The notes under the pieces: generated by a model | The model's input: only the letters and a program-made list of their open reading frames with translations | Told to the model about the DNA's origin: nothing | Database searches by the model: none | Assembly (NCBI GenBank): GCA_023333565.1 | Contig: JAJKFH010003229.1 | Span: 2,454,001 to 2,518,000 of the forward strand | Origin: Puffinus mauretanicus | Taxonomy: Eukaryota; Chordata; Aves; Procellariiformes; Procellariidae | DNA length: 64,000 nucleotides | Direction of reading: 5' to 3' | Part shown: piece by piece, positions 50,659 through 64,000 of the stretch | Layout: each line of letters starts with the position of its first letter | Numbering within the stretch: the first letter of the stretch is position 1 | Translations under genes and position numbers: made by a program

Positions 50659-51245
50659 TGTTGTGGTTTAAACCCAGCTGGCAACTAAGCACCACCCAGA
50701 TGCTCGCTCACTCCCCCCTGGTGGGGTCGGGGAGAGAATTGGAAAAGTAAAAGCGAGAAAACCCCTGGGTTGAGATAAAGACAGTTGAATAGGCAAAGCA
50801 AAAGCTGTTCACGCAAGCAAAACAAGGGATTCATTCACTAATTCCCATCAGCAGGCAGGTGTTCAGCCACCTCCAGGAAAGCAGGGCTCCATCATGTGTA
50901 ACGGTGACTTGGGAAAATAAACACCATCACTCCAAATGTCCCCCCCCCCTTCCTTCTTCTTCCCCCAGCTTTATATGCTGAGCATGACGTGATATGGTAT
51001 GGAATATTCCTTTGGTCAGTTGGGGTCAGCTGTCCCAGCTGTGTCCCCTCCCAACTTCTTGTGCAGCCTACTCACTGGTGAGGTGGTGTGAGAAGCAGAA
51101 AAGGCCTTGACTCTGTGTAAGCACTGTTCAGCAATAATGAAAACATCCCTGTGTTATCAACACTGTTTCCAGCACAAATCCAAAACGTAGCCTTATACTA
51201 GCTGCTGTGAAGAAAATTAACTCTATCCCAGTCAAAACCAGCACA
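50659..51245 (-). mobile_element. Solo ERVL-like LTR (587 bp)
   Basis: This is a complete LTR in minus orientation. On minus it starts TGTGCTGGTTTTGACTGG and ends AACCACAACA, giving the TG...CA termini. It is flanked by TCATC on both sides. A TATA-like ATATAAAG on minus lies at 50,969-50,976, and a C-run at 50,941-50,949 (plus) sits just outside the core. There is no primer-binding site plus gag or pol on either side, so it is a solo LTR formed by recombination between two LTRs of a provirus. The family assignment (class III, ERVL-like, common in birds) rests on my recognition of the terminal sequence and on the 5-base duplication. Confidence 0.9.
50969..50976 (-). promoter_or_regulatory. LTR TATA-like box
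   Basis: ATATAAAG on minus at the same position as in the truncated LTR copy. It is likely the ancestral core promoter of the element. Confidence 0.45.
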
Positions 51246-51250
51246 TCATC
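51246..51250 (+). repeat. Target-site duplication, right copy (TCATC)
   Basis: Right partner of the TCATC at 50,654-50,658. It marks the integration site of the original provirus. Confidence 0.65.
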
Positions 51251-54200
51251 ATTTCATTGACAAGGTGCATTCCTAAACTGGAACACTAGTGCCTTTGCTG
51301 TCAACTAAAACACCAGAGAAAGCAGAATACCAACCAACAAAGAGAAAGAAAAAAAAAAAACCAAACAGCCTTTTTTCTCTAAGACTCATTAAAAGGACAC
51401 TTGACAAAACTGAAAAATAAGCTTTATAAAGTTGCATTAAAAGTACTTGAAATCTCCCTGTTAAATGTATTGATATATCTTAAGGTATATGTAAACAGTT
51501 AAACTAATTTGTCCTCTGGAGGATGGGAGGCTGCGAAGAGACCAGCACACCCCTTGACAACAGCTGGGACCTCCTGCAGCCTTCTGGATTTTCTCCCCTG
51601 ACAGCATTTTGAAGCCCTGTGCCCTGGCAGCTCACAGACAGATGTGACACGGGCTGCAGAGGCAGAGCCGTGCCGCCGGCTGCGTGCAGCAGAGAGAGCT
51701 GGAGAGGCGCCGGGCCGTGCCCACCACCCTTGCACCACCACCCTACCGGCCTGATCTCTGCGCAGCCACACTCCCTTCTCTATCCGACCACAATTAGCCC
51801 GGGATCAGGAAGTCTGGTTTTGCACACTAGCAGACACAGCTTAAACATTAACAGCAGTCCGTGTCTTACTTCACACTACTACGTTTTTAATCCAGTTTCC
51901 CCAGGAACACCACACACACACACACACACTCACTCACTCTCTGTGGGTACGATGTTAGCCACTTTCAAAAGTACTGTACATTACAAGAAACACACAGTTT
52001 GTTATGCTGACAAGCACAATTTGTCATTTGTTCAAGTCTGTCCATGTGAAGTTGCCAGAAGTTTAACAAAACGTTATGTATTCATTTGAACTCTGTGTTC
52101 CTCCAGCCTTTGTTGGACAAAAAGCATGGCCAATACTACATGTTCCAGCTGCAAGGATTTTTATTCTCAAAATATATGGGAGGATGACTAAAGGGTTAGC
52201 TATACACAGCACAGAGAACTGAACAAAGAGGATTGCAGATTCTCCATGTTTAATAAAACAAGACAGCACGGATAATTTATGGCAGCTCTGAATTGTAAGC
52301 ACAACACATTGAAAGGTAAGGCTGTCTAAATGTACCAGCCGCTTCCCACACACTCTCCCCGCCTTGGCAAAGACAAAGGTATTTCCAACAGGAGCAGGCA
52401 TTTCTGTGCATCCTGGTTCCCTTCATATCTTCCACTTGCTGGCCCTCAGACCGCAACGGCCCTTCAGCACATCCTTGATATTAGCCCATAATATTAACCA
52501 TTAGTTCATAAGGCCATCAGTACAAAAAATCTGCTTAAAGATCTGCTTAAGTCTCATTTATTAAAAAAGGAAAGAAGACTTGGGAACATACATAGGTGCT
52601 TTCTGAAGTAAAGGCCATAGATTGTACCCTCAGAGAACTGGAGAGTTTTCTTTCTTCCATTAAAGTTAAAGGAATAACAAGAAAAAGGAATCCAAGGTAC
52701 TATAAATCAAATAAGCTAATCCAGAGTGGTTTCAGCTTCCCTTCTCCCCTATTCTCCTACCCCCCAGTTTTGAAGTCTGGCATTACAGTCTCAAGAATGG
52801 GACAAGAGCTCTCTGAAAGGTTTGGTTTATCTAGCAAGCAATGCAATTAATGTGATGTACGAGGTGCCACTGGACCATACAGGTGGTCTGCAGCAGCATA
52901 TTTAAGACCTGTGAAGTTCCAGTAGCTATTTAGGGTTGTTTTCATTTTTATGCTACGCATTTTGCTTCTACGCACTAACATCTGTACAACATTTTTATTG
53001 CATTTACAGTTTATTGTGTTGATACATCATTACCTTTAATCCATTTACTTCTTGGAGAGTTCTGGGAGTTTGTGGTCAGTGCAGTTACTCCTCCCTGCCT
53101 AAAACACTCTCTTCAGCTGCTATAAATCCTGGAGTTGGCAAAGTGGCTAGCAAATAATCTCTTCGCTAATGAGAAAGATGACAAATGGAAGGAGAGAGAG
53201 TCACAAGAGCAACAGGGAGATGCATCTTCTAAATGTGCACTGAAAAAGCTGGGATACCTCCAGGTGATTTTTGTACTTCCTAAGCTAATGGATAACCAAC
53301 TGACTGGAAAGAACTGGGCATAATGAGCGGAACAAACTACCGCAGCCCCATTTCCAAATCTCCGCCTGCCCTTTGGCTGCCAGCAGTAGCACTGCTTTCT
53401 TCAGTTCATAAAGACCTGGGAGCTGCACTCTCCCTCCCGTGCCTGTGCCCCTGCTCCTTGCAGGAACAGCACATCTGCAAGGAGATGTTCAAAAGCCAGG
53501 ACGGAGATTCCCCATTTCTGGTGACGTGCTTACCATGCTCACTGAATAAGCACTACCAGTCACCTCCATGCAAATGTCTAGCATGGGGGCAATGTTATGA
53601 AGTGTTTCAAGGACAGTTAAGTATCGCTTAGACTCTCTGTGGAGAGTATTAACATTGTATTAACAATGAGATATGATGGCAACTGCCAGTTGTGAATTTA
53701 ACTGCCCTCAGTCAAAAATTAGTCCCCTTTCCTCAGTGAGCCTTGCTATGATCTAGCACGCTGAGGAAATCATGGGCAAGTGGGATGCAATGTCCATGCT
53801 TGAAAGCCTTGTGGAAAGCAGAGGCATTCTACCTGTCTGAGACACAGAAGAGACCACTGGCACTGTGGGGTCAATGTTTTCAGTCACCCCCGTGGATTCA
53901 GGGGGAATGAGAGATCAGAGAACAGATTCAGATATTCAAGCCTTTCAAGATGACTTGGTGATAGCCCATCTCTATGATAATTCCTGCTGTCTAAACTTTG
54001 GCGGTTCATCCAAACGCAAAACAGCTGAGAACAACGGCAGCAAAAAGACAGCATAACTTCTCTGCAGCTGAGACATGACAGGCAGGAACAGAACAAGTCC
54101 TCTCGGACAACTGCTTAAAGGTTATCCTTCGCAGCTCGATCCACACTATTCTGACATGAGAGCTTAAGATCCCTGGTAGCAATATAGCAGGACATATTCA

Positions 54201-57200
54201 GCAATACAGGGATGGCAAAACTGAAAGAAAAAGAGTTCTCAAGAGCCCAAGATGAAAATCCTACCTGCATATGGCATACCAGTGAAGCTCCTAAGATAGG
54301 AAAAGATAGATCTGACTCCTTCCAGCATTATGGAAACAAAGTTGTCATTCATTCTAGAGTCCCTATCACAGCCAAGTATATTCAGCACTGGGAAAAAATC
54401 AATAGAAAGGTACAAAATGAAAGCAATTAAATTTCCAGGTATCACAGTTATCACAATATTTTCTCAAATATTTCCCTCTGATAAGCCAAAGAGATTTAGC
54501 TCAAACAGGAACTGCTTCTAAAAAGGCAGAGAAGCCATTGCTATTAATTCAAACCATAATAGAGGCAAATTTAATGTTAAAAGTAGTTCTCACTCTCTAA
54601 AATTGTTTTTTTTGCAGTGAATTATAACACTTTCAGTATAGAAAATTATATCCCAAATAATGGTTTGAACACCACCTCCTTGGACTAGCAGCTATGTGTT
54701 GCCTAATGCTGCTGAGCACTGATCTCAAGGCACTGACCTGTGCCTTGTCACACAATTTTCAGCAACTCCTACTTCTCAGAATTAGTGGTGAAACATTTAC
54801 TGACTCAGATATAATTCTGGGTTTTATCATAACGCAAGATTTAAAGAATGAAACACCTACAAGCCAGGACCCCAGAACGGTCCTCCAAGTGGTGGGAGGA
54901 TCTGCAATAAATGGATATTCCTTTAAGCAAGGGCAATTAACTTTCTTTCCCCTGGGCCAGAGGCTTATATCTGCCTGTGCCTGTGAGCCAGAAGACTCAC
55001 TCCATAGGCTTTAAAGAACCGAGGATAAATTGCTGTGAATGTGGTCCTCTGGAGGAAACCCTACTAGTTTCATCACTGGACTGAGCAATGAGACTTGGCT
55101 ATGCTGGCTACGCAGCAGAGACCTGGGGCCATTTGTCACTGTCACCTTCAGCCGTGCCTGCTGATTCATTGTCTTCCACAGCCAGGAATCCAGATTGCCT
55201 AACACTGGAGCCTCGCACACCAGTACAGCTTTGCACGGGTGTACTAGTCACGCAGACCTGCTATGAGATCCACGTTTCAGCTGCTCGCAAGCCACCCAGA
55301 AGTCACAGGCTGCCCCTGGTTTAAAAAAGTTATACCTGTAAAATTGCTAACAACATTAAACACTTGCATGGAGTGTGATTCCTTCAGGAAATGATTTTAA
55401 AAAATACCAGTGGGTAGTGTGCAGAGAGCACAATAAGAATCACATATTAGACACATATTGCATTATATGCTACCTATCTTCCTAGATGTGGAAGATCTCT
55501 GGCCATACAGTTTAAACCTGTTACAACAGTACTAAAAAAAAGTATAAACAATACAAAGCAGTGCATATTTTTACAATAGTACAAATTTTTCTGACTGCTT
55601 TCATATAGTATGTTCAAATATGCCCTGGCCAGAGTAGTATTTAATAAATGAGAAAAAAATGATACATTGTGGAACTTCTGACGGCTTTTATTCCTCTCCC
55701 AGTGCTCTCCTATAGATCTATAGTACAGTCTTTTTTGTTCACATACTCCTCCGAGTACAACAGCAGAAAGAACATTTAGAAATATGAAAAAGTGACAAAT
55801 TATAAGCTGCTAAAATGATTTTTTTTTCTATAGACAATCTGTGAAACTAAGTGCAACAGGATAATACAAAAACTAAGAGGTTATTGGATGTAAAACATGA
55901 CATTGATAAAGTATGAAATATTGCAAAAGATATAATATTAAATAAATTATTGTATTACAGAACATGAATCACTTTCTAACTCATGATGGGACATAGAAAA
56001 TGTGTTCAACAGTTGTTACTAAGCTGGGCAAAACAGAAGGATATAAGGCTGCTTTACAAGTGGCAATGCCCTGATAATCCAGGCTGGTTTCCTGTCACTG
56101 CTGCCACATGCAGCAGTGTACCCCACTGCAGCTGATGGGGTACACAGGTTGACTCAAAGGATCTTCCAGAAGCTGAAGCCCTAGCTCCAGCTCCAGCTCC
56201 CAGGGCAGAAAGACTGCAACTGGGCAAAAAGACTGCGACTCAACATTGGTGCAATATTTCTTCTGTGCTCCTCTGTGATGGGTGGCATTGATGATCACTG
56301 CTGAAAGAAGGATTGTGGAGAATGATACTTGCCACGCTATCAGAATACTAACAATAGCAATCCTGAAGGCTACCTAAGATTTTCAGTTTCTTATATACCC
56401 ATTCTTGACAGACCGTTCAGCCCAATATCCACACTCATATTAGTTTATCATTCATGTCATTTTTCTCAAGTCCATTGCTCAAGAAACACAGGTGACATGA
56501 ATTACTTCCTGCCTGGACAAATAATAACACAACAGACTTGTCCTCAGTAGCAGCGATAGCAGTGGCTGTCTGAGAGGTGGCAATGGCAGCAAGGAAAAAG
56601 GGAACATACATAATGAATGTGTGACATATAGAGCATGGAGAACATCTGGCAGGAGAAGATAATGGGGCCTGGCACAAGGGAAGGAGAAACCCTAAGGCAG
56701 AAGAAACAGAGGGGAGAAAAGTAGGATGGGATAGTAAAAGGGGAAAGCGGAACACTCAAAGCCTTCAAAGGAGAGAGTGAAAATGGAGAAAAGGAAGGAA
56801 TATGCTTTGTTTGGACTCTCTGGCATGTGGTTGCAACCTGCAGATGACACTAATGCAGACTGCGAAGAGGTGCACACAGTTACGAGAAACTTGACTGAGG
56901 CGCTGTCAACCCCTACAGCCCATCCGCTTCAGCACCGGCAGCAGCAACAAGAACCAGCCTGTTCCACTGCCATCCTTCAATTTTTTTTACTGTTGTAGAC
57001 AAATTTCTATATCCTACGTAAGCAATTCATAAATGACGTTACAGCCATCTACAGTAAGTGTTTTTTTCTCACCAGAGGTCTGGAGACATCACTTGGTGCA
57101 ACTTCAGTGCAAATAACACTAAAAAGACCATAAGAATTTGAATGATATTAACACCAAGAAAGAACAGAACAAATAGCAGAGAATGACAACAATAGGGTTA

Positions 57201-58778
57201 ATTTACTATGCTTCTCTGAACTGTTAACAGCTGAAGAAAGCTAAACAAGAATGAACAGGGATAACATGCTGTGCAATACAGTATTAACTATTTCAGGCTG
57301 TTCCAGTCACCCAGAATTTTAAACCACGTTTTATGCTTCCTTAAGCCGCCAAATCTTTTTCACCAATGAATACAAAGGCAGGTCAAATTTCCAGAATATA
57401 CCTGCAGAATTCTAGAAACCCACAAGTCTATCAAAGATTTAATCTCTACCACTGCCATAAAAACACATCCATCTTTACAAATGGATTGCAAGACAAAAAA
57501 AGAAGGGCACTCCACTGATATGCAGTCTCAAATATATTTAAACAACAGTCAGGAAAATGAGTACATAGTATGATATCTTGGAAGGTTTGCCTTCCATATA
57601 CTTTTGTGTCCTAACTGATTTTTTCCCAGTCCTAACTGATTGCTTTCTGCAGAGGAATAAATCAATTACTGCCAGTAATTTGCCATAGTTTGACATATGG
57701 AAAAATGAAGCTTTTCACCTCTAGGATTTAATCTCAATGCTGAACATAATATACTTGATTCTCTGTATGTTTTTGAACACATACAGCTTCCCCGGATTAA
57801 AAGACAAAGCAAGAAGAAAAATGTGTCACTGTTTCATACACCAAACATACCTCACTAACAATAAATGCAGCATTCAGTAGAGAAATATAAACATTTAAAG
57901 TGAAAGTGCAGGTTTTTATGTAACAATTATTAGTATTATGGGATTTTTGAGTGAGATGAATAAATACCTACATTCAAAAAAAAAAAAAAACCCAAACAAA
58001 AACAAACCATAGAAAGATGCAGTATCAACCTGGAACAGGTTTGTATATAATTTGTATATAATTGCATATAGCTCTTTCCTAACTTCAGATGAACTATATC
58101 CATGTAATTGTGGCCAGAAGTCACACAATCACTTGTTGCAACTTTTCTAAATCCTTTTTATTTTTAAGAGAAGCTAACTGGGAAAGTAGTTCTCAAAATG
58201 TCTTAAGTTTTCAAAAAGTATTTATAATTAATACACCTCAGTGGAGAGAAAGGAAAGACATGTTATAAGAGAGACAGCTCAACAGTCTTAAGGCTTTTTG
58301 TCAGCGAAGCATTTTGTACTTCAACTGATAAGAAAAGCCAGGGAGACCTGGTAGTCCTTGCATGTGTTGCAGGTCAGTGGCTGTTGTTATTTCGGAGATT
58401 GCTCGGAGAGCTGTGGCACACAACGTGAAATTCCATCTTTGCTGGAATTTGCTGCTTGTTCTGGATGCTCGGTCATCCCGTTGATTTGAACTGACTCTTG
58501 CTTGGCCCTCTCTGCGGGTGCCCCTCGGGAGGGGTCCGTCACACCTAGTGTTAGCACTCCAGATGTTAGGCAGTCATCCAGACTCCTTTACAGCAGGAGA
58601 AAGGGAGCAGCATCTCCAGAGGGTGACTCATCTCCCACAGCAGATATTTATCTTCCGATGGGATGAACTGCCATATGTACATATTTCTCTCTCAGTCTGG
58701 TCGTTGACTACAGTGGAGGCCTCGGTGAGTAGCAGCAGAGTAGCTGTGGCTGTGTAGGCTTAAGGACATAGACACAGC
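51251..58778. other. Mostly unique sequence, no certain gene
   Basis: A GC-rich patch lies at about 51,520-51,780 (CCGTGCCGCCGGCTGCG and similar), followed by the CA microsatellite at 51,908. A series of plus-strand open frames of 60-106 codons occurs between 52,596 and 55,014. None has a recognised domain and they are not in one frame. The region near 58,340-58,760 is moderately GC-rich. Nothing else is recognised. Confidence 0.45.
51908..51942. repeat. (CA)n then (CACT)n microsatellite
   Basis: A near-perfect CA run of about 20 bases is followed by CTCACTCACTCTCTG. It is a simple sequence repeat that is likely length-polymorphic. Confidence 0.9.
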
Positions 58779-58875
58779 AAAGCTTGTCGTTAGATGTAAT
58801 ACCTTTTACCAGACCACCCTGTCAAAACATAAAGGGAGGTGAGATGAATCTCCTCAGATGTACCTGACAGCAAAA
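58779..58875. repeat. Possible ancient amniote interspersed repeat remnant
   Basis: The plus strand reads AAGCTTGTCGTTAGATGTAA and TAATACCTTTTACCAGACCA. These resemble a widespread old reptile/amniote repeat that carries TAATA-CTTTTA-GGACCAAC and AAGCTTGTC blocks. A weaker match (CTCCTCAGATGTACCTGA) follows. The assignment is from memory of the repeat's look and is tentative. Confidence 0.3.
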
Positions 58876-61800
58876 GAAAAGGAATCACGTCATCTGAACA
58901 GGTGGTATAAATCACGCACATACATACACACACAGCAGTTTCAAGGCACACAACCGTCCCACTTTCAGAGGGACTGTATTTGGATGTCAAGGTTTATAGA
59001 TTTTCTATCATAATCTTTGCAGATTTTCTATCCTTTACATCTCAGACAGTGCCTGGAATCTTTACACTTGTCTGTAATTGACCCCAATTTTACCAACGCT
59101 TCATGGAAATTCAGCAAGACAGCTAGTCTATATGACTTTATTAACCTCACAATAATGCATTAATACCTGTATTGTATAATTTATTGCCTCGTTCTCTCCC
59201 CAGGGACAGCACTGTATGTGCACATGGCAATGCACTGATAAAGTACACATTTTAACGTGAGCATTCTGTATTTGTACTTAGTGGGGAAAGACTTGATTTC
59301 TGAAATCAAAGCAAAAGTTAATTAGTTCTAAAATGGTAACAGAGAAAAATCAAAACCTGTTTTGGTATGAAGTTTTATTCTGTAGCTTTTAACAAAATTT
59401 TGTTGAACTAGCATTCTGACTCTATGGAAATATTTCAGATATCCGTGAGTGCCTTGGAAGAAAGGATCAATATCTTTACTGTGACTTAGTACTTTTTGGA
59501 TCACGTACATATTAAGTGAAGGCCAGGACTAATAGCTTCAGGGTCAAGAATCTGACAAGGAAAAAGGCAGACAATAAAAATACATGTAACTCAGCATTGG
59601 GTCATTGTCTTCCAGGTTGGGATGGCCTCCTAGCAGAAAAGATTGTAACATCGTTTGCATGAACATCCATGTAAGCTTTCTGTCACTGAAGAATCCAAGA
59701 GCGCAGCTAAACTACAGCCTGACGTAAGGGCTAGAAAAGCAATGTTTTAAAAGTAGGGAAACACTCACTGCTCAGAATCAGTGACTTGCCCACTTAAACA
59801 TCCTACACCCTCTTCACAGAAATTATTCAATCATGAGAGAATATTTTCAGAACACTGCAAAAAAACCTAGGCTAGTATGCAACAATGATGAAAACCATTC
59901 TCTATGTCCTTCACTTTCCTATAACTAAGTTGGGGAAAAATATTTGCCAATGCTGACATAAAAATTAGATGCAAAATTTAAGATGGCTAGAGGTGCAATC
60001 CTCTTGCAGGTAAACATTATCAGTAGGTTTACTGAATGGGAATCTGTTTCAAAGCTCCAGTTTGGGACAGGGAGGAAGAAAAACTGAGGAAAGCAAATAT
60101 TGTTTCACTACATTTTCATTTAGTCAAAAAAAGCACACATTTTTCATTAAATGTTTCCAGAATATTCTCTGCTGGATTAATCTGATGTTTGAGAAGATTG
60201 GAGTGGCCCTGCTCTCAGACTGTTTGTCTGTATGGAGGCTGCCAGTGGAAAGGGCCGTTTGTCAAAACACGTCAATTGATTTTACAGGGCAAAACATCTG
60301 TAGCACTTACTAGTTTAACAAATGGTTTTTTACTTAAAAACAAAAATGAAAAAAGGAGGGGCTTTTATTTATATGGTCTTTTACTTGGGAAAAAAATTAT
60401 ATGAAAGCAATAACTCATTTGATAGAGTCATATCAGAGCCCAGTACTTTGTGGGTGGTTAAAGACGAAGACCATGAATATACCTGAATTATGACAGCATA
60501 TGGTTTGACTAAACACCTTATAATTATTTATGTATGCAATGCCTATGTTGGTGAATTTCTTTGTCTTCATTATGTTGATGTACAATATTGATATACAATA
60601 TCTTACAGAAATCAGTTTTGGGGATTTTTTTGCATCTTTACAAAAAGACTAGTGCAATCATGACTGCTGGAAAAGGTTACTCACTGATTGACTCCGTGAG
60701 TAAGACCCATTTCAGATGTGACATTAACGTGAATTCTTAATTTCATTACAGAAAACCCCTTTGGCTTTCCACATTTCTCTTCTAGATGTCTAATCCAAGG
60801 TAACTTTTTTAAAAGAAAATGGAACCTTTTGTTCTTCTTCCAGCTCTCATACTTTCAAAAGTCGACCACCTGCTGGTACATTTGCTTTGATTTAGTAGCT
60901 TAAATTTACTCCACCTGCTTATCTTTCTTTTTTACAAAGCAATAAAGCCCAAAAATGTGTTCAAGTTGTCTAGAAACTGCATAGGAAAGATATTTCTGAA
61001 ATTCTTCCTCTCCCCCTTTTACGTTTTCCTTGGTTCACATAAAGGAAATGATATTGTTATTTACATTAGAAATATTGTGGTGAAGCCACTGTGGTCACCA
61101 GAAGCATCATCTTCTGTGATGTAAATCATACAAAAAAAAAAAGAAAAGAAAAAATCATTAATGGCACTGCATATACAAATGCAAATTTTACTATTTTCCA
61201 AACTACTGCAATATCACAAACCAAACAAGAAACTTCAGTTCTATCCATGTTTTTCCATCTTCACATGCTAACAAAATAACATTTCCCTAAGCACTAAGGT
61301 AGGTTCAGTCTAGGGTAAAGTATGCTTTCATTCTGCTGGAGTGTTGGCCTGATAAATAGCTGTGTAAGAAAGAGGCCCTAAGGGGTATGAAAGAAGGCCA
61401 GTGTCCTCAATGGGTAAATTAAGACCACAACATTAAGTTTTCGACTATGTACCAGAGTACAAGTGTCAGCATAGTGTGAGTGTGTGTTTCTAGAACTGCT
61501 CTTAAAGCTATATATCCTTGATTTTATGATATGGTTCTGCCAAGCCTCTTCTCTCAAGAAGCAGAGTTATTCTGTTCCTTCCTTTGTCCTACTGGTTGCT
61601 GTATAACCTCTGCCCTCACATATTTTGGCTTGTCTTCACTGACATGTCCAAAGAATTTCTAAGGTTTACTGGACAGGAACTTTGCAAGTTCAAAGAATTT
61701 TTACTTCTAACATCGCACCACAACAAAAATCTTCACGATTATTATCTGATTAAAACATGCTAAAAAAAATTAAATAAAATGTTAACAAAGAGATTTGTGG

Positions 61801-64000
61801 AACATAACAATTAATAGGTAAAGCTTATTATTAGGCCAAATGAATGAAAAGAACAGATAAATGAAGTTATAGAACAATTTTCCTTAATGCCATGAAATTC
61901 TACCTAGCCATTATTTCAAACCTCCCTTTTTTTCTAGAAATCATTCGTTATTACATATGTGTTACTTTATGGCTGAATCCTTTTTTACAACCTTTGATAT
62001 GATTTCAGACTTCATTCTGTTTCCCTTCCAATAAAAAGAAAGCACATTTTCAAAAGAAGCATAATTACTAATAGAAATATGTTTCCATGTTTTTTCTGTG
62101 AAATAGTCATCTTTCCTTCCCATCATGATTTTATTTTTCTTTCCTTTTCTCAAAACCCTTGAAGACATAAAATGCTTATGATCCATTTCACACCTAAAGC
62201 ACTTTTCCCCTGCTCTGTTAGCAAGCTGAGATGACATTAGGTCATGAGCTATGGATACATTAGATGAGAATAGAACTGGAACAGCTAATGAGAGTTTTTA
62301 TTACAGTGTTAGTGGACTTCTATGTCTGTCGCATGCATTTATACCTACCTGGGACAGGGTTTTTCTTCTCTGAACCTCTAAACTAATAGCTATATTAAAG
62401 AGACACCACTTAGCAATGCAGCTACTAGACTGAATGAAAAATCCAGTCCCTCTTGTTTCAGAAGAGTGAGACGTCCGTTAAGATCACAAATGCCAATTAG
62501 CAAGAAAATTCCCTGATGATGTATGAAAGATTGAAAGCAGATCAGTACTAGTGAGACATACATTTGTAAGCACACACACACAAAGCTATGGGAATACATA
62601 CAACTGATTTATAATTTGATTTTTAAATTCCAACACCATTAGAACAGCTTGAAAAAAAGCTCTGATGATAAAAATGCTGTGGAATCCATGAAAAACTTGC
62701 TGAAGTAGAAGCAAAGCCAAGTGCTGTTAGAGCACTGGGGATTACGCCTCCGTTATCTTGTGAGATTCAAGGCTTCATTGTATGGTCCTAACATATGCAA
62801 GCAAAACCTTAGAATAGCGAAAAAACTCACACCTCCAGTACTAAAGTTCGGCTAGATGCCACAGATCTATTAATAGAGCTCTTAAAACCTAGGAAGGGTC
62901 TCTGCACCGTCTAAGGCACTGCTCTCAGAGTTGACAAGGTCAGCTAAAATTCCCGTGTGAATTCAGCGACTGCAATTGCAAGAGCCAAATTCCTCCAGAC
63001 ACATCTAAGGTACGCTGGCATGAGAAAGTGATAAAAGAGCCACAAAACCCATCTTATCTCCTTCAAACCTGAAAACACCCTTTGAAAGTTTTTTTCACCT
63101 TGTTGTGTTCCCTTTCATTTGACCATCAGCCAAATCACTCAATAATCTCAACAGCTCCTATTAGGGGTAAGTGGATTTACGTCACTGCTTTCCCAAGAGG
63201 AAACCAGATCACAGCAGGCTGCTAACACGCTTTCTAGAGCTGATGATCAGGTCACATTCAACAAAACACTTTCAAATTTTATTCCAATTTCTCCCTTTCC
63301 TTGTTTAAACTCTTGACTGAATTAAGAGTGTTTTCTTTCAGTAATAATGAACATCTGTGACAGTGGAGAAGCCAAAATAAACCCAGTCAAGGAAATTCTA
63401 TGTAGTTATGCTAAACAAGTTTTATTCACAGGTTTAGGTTTCCTATTAAAAGGGGTACAAAATGTCTTCCTGCCCTGGCTTTATGTGTTATTATATATAT
63501 TACTGAAAGTAATGTATACAATACCAAAGGGTTGCCATATTCTAAGATGATTTTTCACTCATATTCTCCTGGAATGAAAAGCAGTTGTGCAGCTTTCAAG
63601 TCATAACAAGGGGATCAATGCTTATTGTGTGAAATGTTTTCCTTTACCGTCATGATGAAAACCAGCCGGTGCTGGTAGGTAACACACTATAAGCAATTCA
63701 GTCATCAACCATTATCTAGGGCAAGTGTTGACCTGGCCTCAGACACAACCTTATTGTTCCCTTTGTTGTTCCTCTCGCTCTCCCTCCCTATGTTTAGTTA
63801 TGATATGCAAATTGTACATGAAAAGAAAAATCCAAGGTAATTCACTCCTTTCCAGCTGCAACAGTTGGAGTTGGCAACAAGTCATAATAAAGTGATGTTA
63901 TGATTAAGCCTTTTTGATTATGCTACTTTTGCAACATAATGTGGATTTAAGAAGTGATCAGTGGTTTGTACGCCTATTTCACTTCTTCAGAAGTGTATGC
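58876..64000. other. Unique AT-rich sequence, no gene recognised
   Basis: Only short domain-free open frames occur. Small features are a CA run at about 62,572-62,583 and a purine run near 61,131-61,155. A 67-codon frame at 63,347-63,550 contains a hydrophobic stretch but no recognisable family signature. I see nothing that can be called a gene. Confidence 0.5.

Noticed and set aside
63347..63550. 67-codon frame with a hydrophobic segment
   Set aside because: It could look like a small membrane protein, but there is no start context, no family match and AT-rich DNA often encodes hydrophobic runs.
63804..63811. ATGCAAAT octamer (POU-type site), also similar sites elsewhere
   Set aside because: An exact 8-mer is expected about twice by chance in 64 kb on both strands, so without conservation it means nothing.

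Overview
This window looks like vertebrate nuclear DNA from a bird. The evidence is the mobile elements. Several CR1 LINE copies carry the diagnostic 3' end, a short run of an 8-base unit read as TCATAGAA/ATTCTATG. There are also three pieces of one ERVL-like LTR of a type I associate with birds. Between them lies AT-rich, non-coding sequence typical of an intron or gene desert. There is no operon, no bacterial gene arrangement, no CRISPR array and no recognisable rRNA or tRNA. I could not identify the species or any host protein-coding gene with confidence.

Layout. About 105-934 is an old CR1 ORF2 fragment (minus) that lacks its 3' end. About 936-9,880 is AT-rich unique sequence. From 9,881 to 17,892 is the repeat-rich core. 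It holds a 5'-truncated CR1 (9,881-10,917, minus) abutting an LTR fragment (10,921-11,009), then a younger 5'-truncated CR1 with a long open reverse transcriptase frame (12,795-14,096, minus). It ends with an older, longer CR1 (15,359-17,892) whose middle ~1.06 kb is inverted relative to both ends. From 17,893 to 31,478 is mostly unique sequence with an alternating purine-pyrimidine microsatellite at 19.5 kb and a GC-rich patch at 25.4-25.8 kb. A very short CR1 3' end lies at 31,479-31,631 (plus). A truncated ERVL-like LTR lies at 34,398-34,875 and a complete solo LTR with a 5-base target duplication at 50,659-51,245, both minus. The remainder to 64,000 is unique sequence with microsatellites, a GC-rich patch near 51.5-51.8 kb and a possible very old amniote repeat remnant near 58.8 kb.

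The only genes I can support are reverse transcriptase/endonuclease fragments of CR1. Two short open stretches, at 30,196-30,396 and 47,221-47,346, sit right behind good splice-acceptor-like sequences. They are listed as low-confidence candidate host exons. The most interesting structure is the internally inverted CR1. Its three parts join in protein order only if the middle block is flipped back, and a 6-base inverted microhomology sits at one breakpoint. I did not find a convincing new biological system.
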